Source: Xiphias gladius (Eukaryota; Chordata; Actinopteri; Istiophoriformes; Xiphiidae). From it: a stretch of 64,000 nt of DNA. Location of the stretch: positions 18,935,329 to 18,999,328 of the forward strand of contig NC_053418.1 of NCBI RefSeq assembly GCF_016859285.1, given 5' to 3'. Numbering within the stretch: position 1 is the first letter of the stretch; each line of letters begins with the position of its first letter. The notes beneath the pieces are model-generated. The model made no database searches and was not told the DNA's origin. It saw only the letters and a list, made by a program, of their open reading frames with translations. Below are positions 42,804-61,111 of this stretch, one piece after another. Position numbers and translations under genes: made by a program.

Positions 42804-45800
42804 AATGTGGGAGTAAAAAAAGACACAATGAGATGACTTTCAGGGATCTGTATCATTCTGAAAGGTGCTGAAATATGTGCTACAGGCAATACATGTGCTC
42901 AGCTAAAAAATAAAAGCCTTATAACCTTGTAATGCTAGATTGTCCATTGTAGGGAAACTCTGCATGGCTCTTTTAACAGTGTGAGGTGTTATAACTAACA
43001 AACAACATTTGTTCAGCTTATTCTTATAACATTTGACTGTAATTTTATTTCAAAGAGGTTTATGGTAATCATCAACTGAAAACTCTGCAAATCATCAAGA
43101 GCTGGGACTCACAAAGATGTTGGGATGCTGCACTTCTCTGACATAGAGCCTTTACTCATGAAAGGATGCTGTATTTGGGTATCTGGGACAGTTATTTTAA
43201 GAAGCGTTGTCTTCAGTAGGTCATGACAGCTCCGATGGTTGTCATACACCACAGATATGGAACTAAGCTGCGTTAATTCCCATGACAAAATGCATAATAT
43301 AAAAGATATAAAATGATATGACAAGTCTAAATATTTACACCAACGAAAGGAATTCTGCACTTCACATGAGAAAAACAAATAGCTCAGCTATGCTCTGCCA
43401 TGAAAAGACAAGGGAACTGTCTTTGCTACTTTGATCCTCCACCCCCTCTCCTTGTGATTCTGTCTCTCCCCTGTGTTTTCCTCTGTACAAATAATATACA
43501 GTACTGAGCAAGGCTGAACATGCCTGAACAGGTGCCCTATACTTACCAATACATGGTGTCACCAGCACAATGTACAGTAATTCAAGATCCATGCATGTCT
43601 CAACGTTTACATTACTGTACATAGGTGTGACACTGCTGATACTGGGAGGTTGTCCAAAGAGCAAATTATTCCCCACACAGATCTCCTCCTTGTGTTGCCA
43701 TTAATTATACAACAAAATCATGAGAACAGTCATAAGAACAGTGGGGCCAATTACTTTAGAAAATCATAGGGTGGGACATATCTAGATGGACACTTAAAAT
43801 ACCAGTAACAACTGGCTCTGTGTCCATTGCCATTTATTTCCCCAAATTGCTGCGTAAGGTGTAACATTTAAACAGAGCCCCATGCTGCGCCGTATTATTT
43901 CACCAGTTTAAAAACAATAGTTTGTCCAGTAATGGCTGTGCTGAAAGTAAAGAGCATGATCGGCAGTTTCCTGCAAAGAAAAAAAAGTAGAAAGCAGACA
44001 TTTTATTCAGAGCTGGCATCTCCTCAAACACAGAGATGCTTTTACTTTGAAATTCAGCTTGCCGATTAAAATTGGCAAAAGACTTGGACTGCTTCCACGC
44101 TGACAAACTTTGGTTCAGTCAGAATTTTTAACTATGTAAACAACAGACGTAATTCAGTTTGGTACTAAAATGAGCCTAGTTTACATTTTGTTGCTTACTT
44201 AGTACAGAAACGGAGCTAAAAAACGCATTGTAAGTCACATCACTACAGCTCCACTTAACAAATCACACACATTCCAATCTGTGGGATCTACTAGTGCCAC
44301 ACAGGTTCACTCTTGTTTGAAGTTGCGAGGCTCTGAGCCCTGACGGAGTCTGTATACTCATCTGTCCCCTGTCACATCCTGTCAAACAGCCATAACCTTC
44401 CTTCAGGTCTGTCTGGAGGTGACTTACCTCCATTATAGTCTGCCTGCCCCCACAGTCACTGCTTCTGCTGCTCTGTCTCCCAAAGCTGTGTGGATCACTG
44501 TAGACAAACCACTTCCAACTGGATACTAGCTAACAGTGCTGGTGTGGACAGAAAGAGATGTCTGCTTTTGTTTGCTGATGTTCTGTCTGAGTCCCCCTTC
44601 TCATCCCTCTTCAACACCTGGTATGGTGCAATCAGTCCATCCCATCTCTTATACACTGAACACTGTCACATTCCTTCATAAACAAGCTCTTTCTCTCTAT
44701 TCCCTCCCTCTCTTTACAGTGTATCATTGTTGTCTACCTCCTAAACTCCCTCCCACTCTCTCCTTCATTCTGAACATCCAACACCCCTTCCCTCCTACTT
44801 TGCTCCCTCCCTCTGCCGCTTGCCTCGTCCACCTCTTACATACATACATCTCTTAAATTGTGCAGTATTTCTGTGGTATTTTCTCTCTTTCATCCGTTGT
44901 TCTTTGCATCCATCTCTCTCTATCTATCTCCTCTCACTTTCTACCCTGCCTCTCTCTTTTTCTCTTTTCCTGGCATTTGCCCAGCAGCTCTGCTATTCAT
45001 TTTAAGTCACTTCACTGCCTCTGTATGCCTACATACAGTGCTCCACTCCTGCCCACACTTCTAAGCCACATGATTTATCTTTACGTGTCTAAATAAATGT
45101 GTGTTTGAGTGTGTGCAACACCAAAAGCGTAAGAATTAAACCAATTGTAGTCCATTTCCTTTTATTGTGTCTCCATTTGTGTGCCTATATTCATCTGAAC
45201 CTGTGCAGCCTATGTGTGTGCCACGTGTGTGTACCTACAAGTAAGTTAGTAAGTAGCTGCTGGGTTGGTGACTCATCCATGCTATTACCCACCATGCTCT
45301 GCTGCTGTAGATTTAACCTGCTTCACTGCTCCATCTGACTCCATTAGCTCTCACACACACAGGAAGCCAGATATGTTGTGTTTTGGTTTATTTACAGTAT
45401 GTAACAGATGAGTTGAATAAATGGTAGTAGTGCAGGTTATAACCCCACAGTGCCATCTTGGCAGAATAACCATTTGACATGCAAGTACATCCTTCCGCTC
45501 ATTTATGCACTCAGCTCCTCTTTTTACGTCTTTCTTTGATACGTCATCATTTTTATATTGCCTCATTTCTTGTTTCTTGTTATCTTCCTTCACTGCTCCT
45601 CTCTTACGACTCTTTTTGCAGTCCTCACTCTCCTTTCTCATTCTTAATCTTTCACTTGCTAAAACTCTCAACTTAACTGCTTTTGCATCACAATTAAGTA
45701 TCAAGCTTTCCTATACACAAATAATATAATAAAATAAAGTTTGAAGTTTGCTGGCAGTGAACAAGAAGTACAATATGCCTCATTGTTATCTGGGCATGTT

Positions 45801-46278
45801 TCGATAAGAATATAGCCAGAGAGCTGTTGGCTTCCTTTAGGAATTCCTGGTTGTATATAACCAATTTGTATCTTGAAATCATATTTTACCCTTGCTCAGA
45901 CTGTGAATAATGATATGTAATCAGCAGCCAGGAAAACAGTGAGGACAGATTTATCTGATCTTACCACTCAGTGAGTGCCAGAAGATGTGTGGCACCAGAT
46001 AGTGACTTTGTGTTTGTGAGCTTGATACACAAGCATGTAATCGTAGTTGTGACCAAGGTGTAAATGATTGCTCATCATGTGCCAGTCACAACAGTTATCT
46101 TACAATGCAGTATCGTTTTCCGTTTTTATACTGCTTGGCGCTATAGCTAAACACATCCACGTTATTCATGTGAGTGTCTCAGTTTGTTTGATGACGATAA
46201 ATCTGGCTGTTTTGATATGTGACAAAAGTACACCACCACCACACTGGTATCCAGTTTGCCCTCACATAAGCATCTGCC
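42804..46278. other. Stretch without a recognised gene
   Basis: No exon is supported. About 44690-45060 is strongly CT-rich on the plus strand, giving overlapping Ser/Leu/Pro-rich ORFs of 60-110 codons that look compositional rather than coding. Confidence 0.6.
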
Positions 46279-48632
<2,354 letters not shown>

Positions 48633-50236
48633 AATCCAATATGAATCCATATTACACTGGAGATTAAATAGACCCTGTCAAGTCTCAATAGTATCACACG
48701 CCGAACAAACATGAACAGCAGTTGTATGATTTACAACCGACATTTTATGTCGTAAACAGCTATAAATATTGAAAAGTTTCATTCCAAAATGTGTGATAAA
48801 GGTTCTGTTGGACTGACACCTCAGTCTAAAATTAAAGTCGCTGTTTTGCAAAAAGCAGAGGACCATGGTTTTTACATCATTTTGGGCTTTTTCATCCTGT
48901 ACCAAATGAAATAAAGGAAGAATAAAACATGCCTACTCTTTCAAATGATTACTGGCATGAGAGCAAAGCACCATGTTACCAGAGTGGTCTTGCTTGAACA
49001 AATTTTTTTTAGGTTTAATTTCAAGGTCCAAACAAGTGGTGGCTTTTGGAATATTAATTAACAAAATCATTCCAGAGTAGGTTATAGGTTTTTATATTTG
49101 ATCCCTTCATCTATACTTTACAACTTTAACACAACCGTTATCCCTGAGGAATTATTTTTGTGGGGAAATACTTCCAAGAGAGATTAAAATACCATTTCCC
49201 AAAATAAAATCCAAGTCCTTTGTCGGAGGACTTCATAATGGTTATGGACACTAATAAATGAAAACATCTTTCCCACAGGAAACTGCTACTCTTTTGGGTC
49301 ATAAACAGGTAGCAGTGACATTGACACTCCAGTTTAATTACAGTAAACTACTCCCCAGTGCTCCCTCTATCTCTCTAATAGCTTTTCCACTGTTGTCTTA
49401 AATAGTTTGTGGGTACTACACAAGGCCCTCCATCATTTAAACTGTCTGTTTGGGGACCATTAACCCCTCCAGAGCTTTAATCACTCAGCCCCCCTGAAAA
49501 AATTAAGTTTACACTTTTCTGATGTAGGTGCTGCTGCACTAACAAGCTGAATGGCCTTCAGTAATCCTGAGGCCTTGGTCTTTTCTTTCTTTCTGAGGAG
49601 CTTTTCTCTTTTTTTCATCTCCTGTCAAGGCTGACAGCTCCACTGTGTATCAGCATGTTCACCTGGGGCTGAGCAGAAGGGCAGATTGAGATAATATTGA
49701 CAGAGCTTGTAGTCAGACACAGATAAATGATGTCACCCTGGAAAAGACAGATGTTGAGAGAAAAATTGAGAAGAACCGTAAGGAGGTAAGAAAAAAAGGG
49801 ATGGAATCGGAGCAAGAAGAGAAGGTAAAGAAGCCAAGGCTTTATTGATTCTGTTGGCTTTGTCTGTCACTGCCTCAGAGGACACAGTTGGCCTATGATG
49901 TATGGCTGCTTCATCCTATGCTGCTGGGAGTCAGGCACCACAGGAACTTGTGTGACGCTGGTGGTACAGCGGGGGCAGGGCAGCCCTTTGAGCCACGTAC
50001 ATCACAGCTCCACTGAGAGCTGGTGTGAACCAAAGAGAGCAAGACAGACATTCACCTGCTTGCTGACCTGTAAGAACATTACTTCCCACTGAACTTGATA
50101 AATCTCCAGCGCTCACTGCCTGACAACAAACAACATAAACTTGTCATCAATAAATAAAATCCATACACAGTTTCTTATTTTCCCCTGGCATAAATATGTA
50201 CAACTTGTCCTGCCCGTTGCAGGAGATGAGGTGAGG

Positions 50237-50286
<50 letters not shown>

Positions 50287-53200
50287 GTACATACACAGAT
50301 GCTCACACTTCAAAGCAGTGATGGCTGTCTCTCTCTGTGCAAAGGCAATTTGCTCTCCCCAAGATCTCTCTCACCAGCAGCATATAAATAAGCCTGGCAA
50401 CAAGCGGTCAGAGCGCACAGTAACAGCCTGCCAGGTTAGACGAGGACAATGAAGTTGTCTTGTCTGTCCCACACACCTGATGAGTGGCACAAGTTGAGAG
50501 TATAGCACGCATTACACACCCAGATACTGATGTTGTCACTAAAACACTCACACAAACACATACAGGGGTTATTAGTATTGATTTAATGTGCCTTGCTCAA
50601 TTCTGCTAAACCAAAGTTTGATGAGACTTTAATTCATCAACATTTAATTCATCAACACATTCATTCAACTCTCTGGGTTGAGGGTGTTGGGCACAGAGCC
50701 AGGGCAAGCATAGTCTTAATAGAAGAAGAGAGATTAACTGATATCAGATAAAAGTATAGGGCCTAACATGAACAGATCTGCTCATCGATATACATCTTCA
50801 CCCCATGGAAATGCGTAGATATGAGAGGTTAACGTTAGGACAGGAATGCCTCCGCTCACATCTGCTCATTCAATCTTTGTTTGGGGCTTCCAGCTGCTGT
50901 TTCAGCCTCATTTTGCCTTTTCAGACTAGATGTGCACGTAATCCTATTAAGTCGTGGGGTTAATAGAGGAACTCTTGCTGACAATTTAAGTTTTTGGATG
51001 CAGGGGCATAGAGGTGCAGGTTGACTGTGCCCCTATGCAGTATAAATGGATCACTGCCAAAGTCACCCTGATCCAGCTGATTTACCCCCCAGGTATTACA
51101 TGTGTAATATAAATTTAACAAATAAAGTCATGCATTTCTCCCTGTGGTTAACACTTCAGAGGTTAACAACAGTTACTGCTCTGAGAAGTCTTAAGCATCT
51201 GCTAAGAGGGATTATATGGAGTGTATCTGGGCTATAAATTACAGCGAGGTGCACGGTCAGGTAGTGTGAACAGAATAGTAGAACACACCAAACACCTCCT
51301 CCCTCCGAATTATGGTTGCTTCATAGGGCAAAGTCAGATGATATAAGCTTGAAATTACAGTCTTATTGGTTTCTGTAGTTTCTTCTAAAGATTGATGGTG
51401 TAATATATGTAAATTGCAATAATGGCTAACCTGTGGCTGACTTTTTGGCCTCATGCCCGCTCTCAAAAAATGTCTCAATTGAATCATGAAAATAGCGGTC
51501 TGCAAGCCAGTAGTTATTACTTTACAGACAGGCCACGGTGGTGAAAAATGGCCTTCACTATCATATAATTAAGCCTCTGTGAACACTAGCAGAGCACTAA
51601 ACAAATGTATTAATACTTGCTAAACTAATTAAAACTGAGACCCTGCTGCACTAATGCACTTAGAAAAACCCTGCTGTAGACATAAAACCAGCGAGGGATT
51701 GCACTTTATTCATACTGCTATTTTAGCCATCTTTTATTCTGTGCCACAAAACTGCTCATGAGCTGGTACCTTCAGTTAAACTCACTTCACACAGCCAATT
51801 TTCCAAAACCATTTTTTTCATCCCTGATCTTTCCTGATCACTTTTAGCATGGCTAAAGTAACTAAGGTGTGTTAACAGTATAAAGCTGAACCCGCACAAA
51901 TCAGCCTCTTAATTTGTGAAAGTAAAGAAAAGTTTGGAGCTATTGCAGATCTTCAGCTGAAGTGTTATTGAATGCAGAGATGTTGCTTATCAGCTTCACA
52001 AGGGGGCACTGTTGCCATTCACTTCATAAACCCAGGTTTCCTCATACACTATTTTTCATTTTCTTTTCCTTCTGGATGATATCATACATGAAATGAAATT
52101 ATGTTATTCCTTATAAGCAGGAGGGGAGTATTAACAACAGCTCTCAAATGTCTGTCCTTGGTTAAAATTTGCTGAGTGCTAATACAGGGGGCAGACCCTC
52201 AATTGTGCTTGTAGCACACAGGGTCCCTGTTAATTTCCTAGCTCAGTGGAGAGGCAGTCATTATCTGAGGATGGGCATCTACAATGGATAATTATCCTGG
52301 GAAAAGGATTTCAAACTGTGGAGAAAGTACTGCTTTCAGCAAGGGGGCCCGGATGCAAAAAAAATACTGGCTTTTTTATCTGCCTTTTTCCAAATGCCCA
52401 GTTGTGATTTGGACCAAGCCCTGACAAAACAATTTTAAAATCACTCCCTCTTCCCTTTTTTTCCCCACATAATTCTATATTTATTGCTGTTTTAAATCTC
52501 ATTCCCAAATGAGCTTGCTGGCTGGACAGACCAGATAATAGAGTGTGTAATTTGAGTGGACCACTAGGCAGAAGAGGAGAGTGGACACAGACACAAATAC
52601 GCGCACACCAGTGAACACAGGTGCATGCAGACAAAGATAGACATACACAGAAAGAAAATAAAAGTTGAAGCTGTTTCTCTCACTGTTGAGATTATGTCAA
52701 TAATTACTTTCTTTTGTTTCAAAGGCAGCTTTTTTTTGGGGTGTTTTAAATGTTCTCATCCATTTTGAGAAAGCATGTTAAGTCCAACATCAAACACTCT
52801 CTTAGAGTCCATTTATCATCACAGACACTCTCACTTTAATGCAGTGACTTCTAATTTTGATAAATAGGAAGGCTACTCCACCCTGATAAGAATCCCCTTC
52901 TGATGTCAATCATTGGATCACAAGTCAAAGGATAAATTACTCGACATAATGTCAAGTCAATGTTATCTCTACCTTTTACAGAGGCAGATCAATACTGCAG
53001 TCAGTTTCTCTGTGTCTGAGGAGACTCCATTGTAATGGTTAAAGCTAAGGCTGCCTGCCAAAAGTTTAAACAGACCCCGGATCAGAAGCAGTTTGACCCT
53101 ACAGTGCTGGGAGAAGTTCAGTACCCTCATATGCCGTATGAATTTGAATAAAAAGTCCTGTTTTATTCCACAGTCGACCTCATATAATTCCTGCAGAGAT

Positions 53201-54784
53201 GGCATCAATACACAGTTGTTCTGTGTGGTAAACTCAAATAAACTCAAATAAATTCTATGATATCAGACCAAAAATAATTCTTAATGACTTGGAGCAGCTT
53301 CACACGTACACACACACACAGACATACACACTGCACACTGCTCCCTCTTCCCTGTTAGAGTGGTGATTGACCCCAGTGGGCAAGTGAGGAAGAACCAGAT
53401 CTTGAAAAATATATTATAACCTAATAAGGTTATCCCCTATAAGCAGGTAAAGGATAAATAAAATAACACAAATTCTATCTGGATCGGGAATAAGCAGATG
53501 ACAACACTGTGCTCTGATTTGTTTCTGGTGTGCTGGTTTAGCTCAATATAATTGGCCATATAGACTGCAGAACACAGGTGATTTACAGATAAGTGGGTCT
53601 GCATGGGGCCTGGTTCAAGCTAATGCTCAGCCACTAACGTCAGCAGTTGGTCTCTTTTCGTTTCAACTCGTTCGACCTGAGTGCTGTAGGGGGATGTGGC
53701 TGGGAACCGTAGAACTGCAACTCTAAAACAGCCTCCGAAGTCTAGATCTATAATTTCTAAAATGCAAACAGAGTAAAAATTCAGTGGACTTAACTATACT
53801 CACTTGTTATTGTAACTTGCAGATGTAATCGCTGGGAGAGTGAAATATGAGAAGAGACGGTGAGTGAGAATAAATATCATGATAAATTTTAGGCTCTGTC
53901 ACGCTAAGCCTGCCACTGTCATTTGGATACTGTAATTTGGGATGCTGGGATTTTTCCCCTCCTTACCTCCTCGCCGTTTCAATCCCTTTCCCAAAGACGC
54001 ATCATTATTCCCATGTCAGTGGACTGACTGTCCCAGTTGGCTGAAGATTAAAGCAAGGATACCCACAAGACAGGTAATTCCAGCCAACAATTTTGCAATC
54101 TCATTAAACAACATATAGTTTATATTATAACATTTACAGTCTCCATGCTAGAGTTCTCATTTGCAATTTGCAATATATTAAAATGTACCTGCATTTCTAA
54201 AGGCTATTTAGTCACTTAAATGAATCTTTTAGATCAGAAGGCTAACAAAGAGGATGCAAGGTTTTTGAATGCCCTGGCCCTCGATGTTGTGGTGTGCAGA
54301 GTATTAGCTGTGAAAATGCCTGGGTGTTGAGCAGAGGGAGTCTGGCCAAAAATCTCCATTTAAAATCAGAGTTAAACATGAGCACAACAGCAGTTCTGTT
54401 GACAGGAAGCACTTGGAGGAGCGAAAATGAATCATCGGCTTTGTGTATGTCCATTATTGTCTTATTGTCTTTCCCCATTAGCTGAAACCATCAACAAGCA
54501 GACGTCTTCTCTTTCAGCGTACTTGACCTCCTCAGTTAATCACCCCTCCTCCCCTTTTTTTCCATGAAATGTTTACCCTCTTCCTTTCTGTACAGCTCTA
54601 CATCTCTCTAACGTTTTTTTCCATCTCATTGAGTCTCCAGTGATGTCTCTGTTAAAGACGGAGCAGTCATCATGTCATTGATGGAACCAGTATTCATTTA
54701 AAGGGATGCAGATTTCTTGGATACATTGATCTGTTCTTATTATGAATCTAGCCTCTCAGTTGTGCTGTTTTCATTTGAGGAATT
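48633..54784. other. Stretch without a recognised gene
   Basis: Only short ORFs with no splice context or family resemblance. Contains the CA microsatellite at 50239-50286. Confidence 0.6.
50239..50286. repeat. (CA)n microsatellite, about 48 bp
   Basis: CA dinucleotides with one extra A near the right end. Confidence 0.96.
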
Positions 54785-55222
54785 AGCTCAGCATTTTGGG
54801 AAGTACACTTACTTGCTTTCTTGCAGAGAGTTAGATGAGAAGGTTAGTACCACTGTCTATCTGCTCATTAAATATGAAACTACAACCAGTAAGCCTGTAG
54901 CTAAGCACAAAGACTGAAACCAGTGGTTACAAAATCTGTTGACCAACACTTCTAAAGGTCACATATTAATATGTTATATCATGTTACTGATACATATGTT
55001 TTGGGTATGGATTAAACAAACTAGATACAACATGTTAATCAGTCAGCTTTGGAGGTACTTGTAGACGGATTTTATAACCACTGGACAGAGCCAGGGCTAG
55101 CTGTTCCTGCTGTTTCCAGTCTTTGTGCTAAGCTAAGTGAGAGTGGTACTGATCTAATAATCTCACTCTCTGTCAGAAAGTAAATAAGCGTATTTCCCAA
55201 AATGGTGAATTATTTCTTAACA
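54785..55222. mobile_element. Palindromic MITE-like element
   Basis: The arm 54785-54930 (CAGCATTTTGGGAAGTACAC, then GCAGAGAGTTAGATGAGAAG, GTTAGTACCACTGTC and AAGCACAAAGACTGAAAC) is an imperfect inverted copy of 55078-55222, which contains GTTTCCAGTCTTTGTGCTAA, GAGAGTGGTACTGATC and AGCGTATTTCCCAAAATGG. The arms share GGACAGAGCCA..GCTAGCTGTT and TTTCCAGTCTTT..GCTAAGCTAA with the element in lzts1 intron 2, so both belong to one family. No ORF of a transposase is present. Confidence 0.75.
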
Positions 55223-58822
<3,600 letters not shown>

Positions 58823-59934
58823 AGGGGGCCCGAAACCAAAGTTTGGGCAAACTGCATGGTCGGTACTTAGTAACACCCCCTGTGGCAAGTATCACAGCTT
58901 GTAAACACTTGTTGTAGCAGCTAAGAGTCTTTCAGTTCTAGTTTGGGGGATTTCTTTACCCATTCTTCCTGCAAAAGGCTTCCAGTTCTGTGAGACTCTT
59001 GGGCCATCTTGTATGCCCTGCTTTTCTGAGGTCTATCCACAGATTTTCGATGATGTTTAGGTCGGGGGACTGCGAGACCTTCAGCTTGTGTCTCTTAAGG
59101 TAGTCCATTGTGGATTTTGAGGTGTGTTTACGATCATTATTCTGTTGTAGAAGCCATCCTTTTTTCATCCTCAGCTTTTTTACAGATGGTGTGATGTTTT
59201 CCTCTAGAATTTGCTGGTATTTAACTGTATCAATTCTTCCCTCTACCAGTAAAATATTGCCCGTGCCACAAGCCCAAAGCATGATCAATCCAACCCCGTG
59301 CTTAACAGTTGGATAGGGGTTCTTTTCATTAAATTCTGCGCCCTTTTTTCACCAAACATACCTTTGCTCTTTGCAGCCAAAAAGTTCTATTTTAACTTCG
59401 TCAGTCCGAACGATTTTTTTCCAAAATGCATCAGGCTTGTTTAAATGTTCATTTGCAAACTTCCGATGCTGAATTTTATAGCCTTCTCCTCGTTTGTGGG
59501 CATCAATTATTTTTTCAAAGTGCTAGACAGCTGCTTGGAGGAGCCCATGGCTGCTGATTGTTTGGACAAGATTTGGGGAGTCAGAGTATTTATAAAGCTT
59601 TCCATCACTTGGACTTCCCTAACGATGACTGTGGACAAGCCATAACCCTAACGAGCTAATTAAGGTCTGAGACCTTGGTAAAAGTTATTTGAGATAAATC
59701 TGTGAAATCTCTTGGCGTGCCCAAACTCTTGGATGGTTCTTCTTTCCTTTTTCCTTTTTCACTCTAAACTTGACCAAAACAAAAATTATACACTAATCTT
59801 GCGACAAATGTTGTTTCAGAATATTTAAGCTTTAACTTCATGCCTCTGGAGATCAGTTAATCTTCTTCTAATCACTTAGCTATTCACAGTAACATAAAAT
59901 TTTGAACAGTGGTGCCCAAACTTTTTCATGCCAC
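58823..59934 (-). mobile_element. Defective Tc1-like transposon
   Basis: The ends are imperfect inverted repeats: ACCAAAGTTTGGGCAAACTG at 58835-58854 and GTGGTGCCCAAACTTTTTCA at 59909-59928. The interior, read on the minus strand, encodes pieces of a Tc1/mariner DDE transposase. The element is about 1.1 kb; related full-length fish elements as I remember them are near 1.6 kb. Many point changes and at least one large internal deletion mark it as inactive. Exact TA target duplications were not resolved. Confidence 0.85.
58956..59548 (-). pseudogene. Tc1-like transposase relic, internally deleted
   Basis: The original start is recognisable at 59548 (MGSSKQLSSTLKK), but the frame stops after 13 codons. 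Downstream the N-terminal DNA-binding region is largely missing: the text jumps near 59474 from the block before the second Asp region to the extreme N-terminal coding block. The longest intact part, 58956-59288, holds the C-terminal catalytic half with WACGTGNILLVEGRIDTVKY, QQNNDRKHTSK (the DNDPKHT-type catalytic motif, with changes) and QSPDLNIIENLWIDL, ending CRKNG. It cannot encode an active transposase. Confidence 0.88.
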
Positions 59935-60936
59935 AGGACTCCCTACAGTGCTGTGTATTGTGTGTGTATGTATCTACAGCTGTGAGAGAGACAGAGATCC
60001 CCTCACCAAATCCAATAAGCGGAGTTGAATTTCATTACAGATCTTCAGCCTGGATATGACGGCTCCATCAATAACCACCCCACATGTGCGAGGCAGAGGG
60101 GCGAGCATGACGCAGTCAAAGTCGTACAGCCATGGCAGAATCTATATCGGATTGTTTCACAGTTCCACTAGCTTGAGTCCCTTTCTCCCTCCCTCCTGCG
60201 TTCTCTCAAACGCCTCTTTGTTCTTGCTGATGCGTCTCTTTTATTCTATCTGTCCCCCTCTCTTTCTTTCACCTTCACTTTTGCTGTCTTGACAATAGAA
60301 ATGTCCAGTCTTTCTTCAGTGGAGCAAGGAATTACATCTCAAGTGGTCTGGTTCAATACTGCTGTCCATTCTCCTCACCAGACAATGAAGATGTTTTCCT
60401 AAAAAAAATATGGCCTTTGTTTTGATTTTCAATTACAGTCTCTCTCTTTGTCTCTGTGCGTCTCTCCTCTTCACTGAAACAATTTTCACTTTTCAAATAG
60501 AGTGTCATAAGTACCATCGTTTCTTATGTTGAAACTAAAGAAACAGTTTAATGATTAATCAGAAGAACAACGTCATTACTGGAAAAAGAATCTCCTTTTT
60601 TGTTCATTTAAAGAAAAATCAATATGGATGTTTACTTTTTATTTCTTGTGTGTCAACATAAAAGGAGATGCAGCCCTTATCCAATAACATATATGCTGTA
60701 TACAAGAGTCATTTTGTTATAGCATTTTCTGAAGCTCAATGAAAATAAACTGTGCTAACGTAACACTGAAATCCATTGGAGGTACGTGAGGTCATGTGTG
60801 CAAAGGTTAAACCAACTTCATTCATCAAGTAAGAGGACAGCAGTGCCTGGCAGAGTTGTCATCCCAATCGAAAGTTTCTGTTTCAACAGTCAGATGAGTA
60901 ATTGTAAAGTCTGAAGAACTCTTACAATTTCTCAAA
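59935..60936. other. Stretch without a recognised gene
   Basis: No exon supported. It lies downstream of the orphan terminal exon on the minus strand and may include its 3' UTR; AATAAA-type signals on that strand were not assigned. Confidence 0.5.
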
Positions 60937-61111
60937 CTATTTCTTTTTTTCACATGCATCAGACATTTGCTTTTTCAGACTGAAGTATATGAAGGATTCC
61001 AGCTTTTTCTCAAAACAGTCCGATGTTAAGAGACTTTTTGTTTTGAGGAATTCATAGGCCTTCTGAACATCTAGCATGGCTGTGCTGTCGATTTGGCCTT
61101 CAAACACAGAT
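60937..61111 (-). CDS. Terminal coding exon of an unidentified gene
   Basis: On the minus strand CCCTTCACTTTGTGAG| ends at 61112. The next 175 nt are open in one frame (one base, then 57 codons and TAG at 60937). The peptide begins SVFEGQIDSTAMLDVQKAYE and continues FLKTKSLLTSDCFEKKLESF, IYFSLKKQMSDACEKKK. It has regular hydrophobic spacing, likely helices and a Lys-rich end, unlike the low-complexity ORFs nearby. It lacks an upstream ATG in frame, as expected for an internal-to-last exon. Earlier exons would lie to the right, probably beyond 61.1 kb or beyond the window. I do not recognise the protein. A chance open frame is possible but less likely. Confidence 0.5.

Noticed and set aside
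44490..45096. Cluster of 60-106-codon plus-strand ORFs
   Set aside because: The DNA is strongly CT-rich; several frames are open at once with Ser/Leu/Pro bias.
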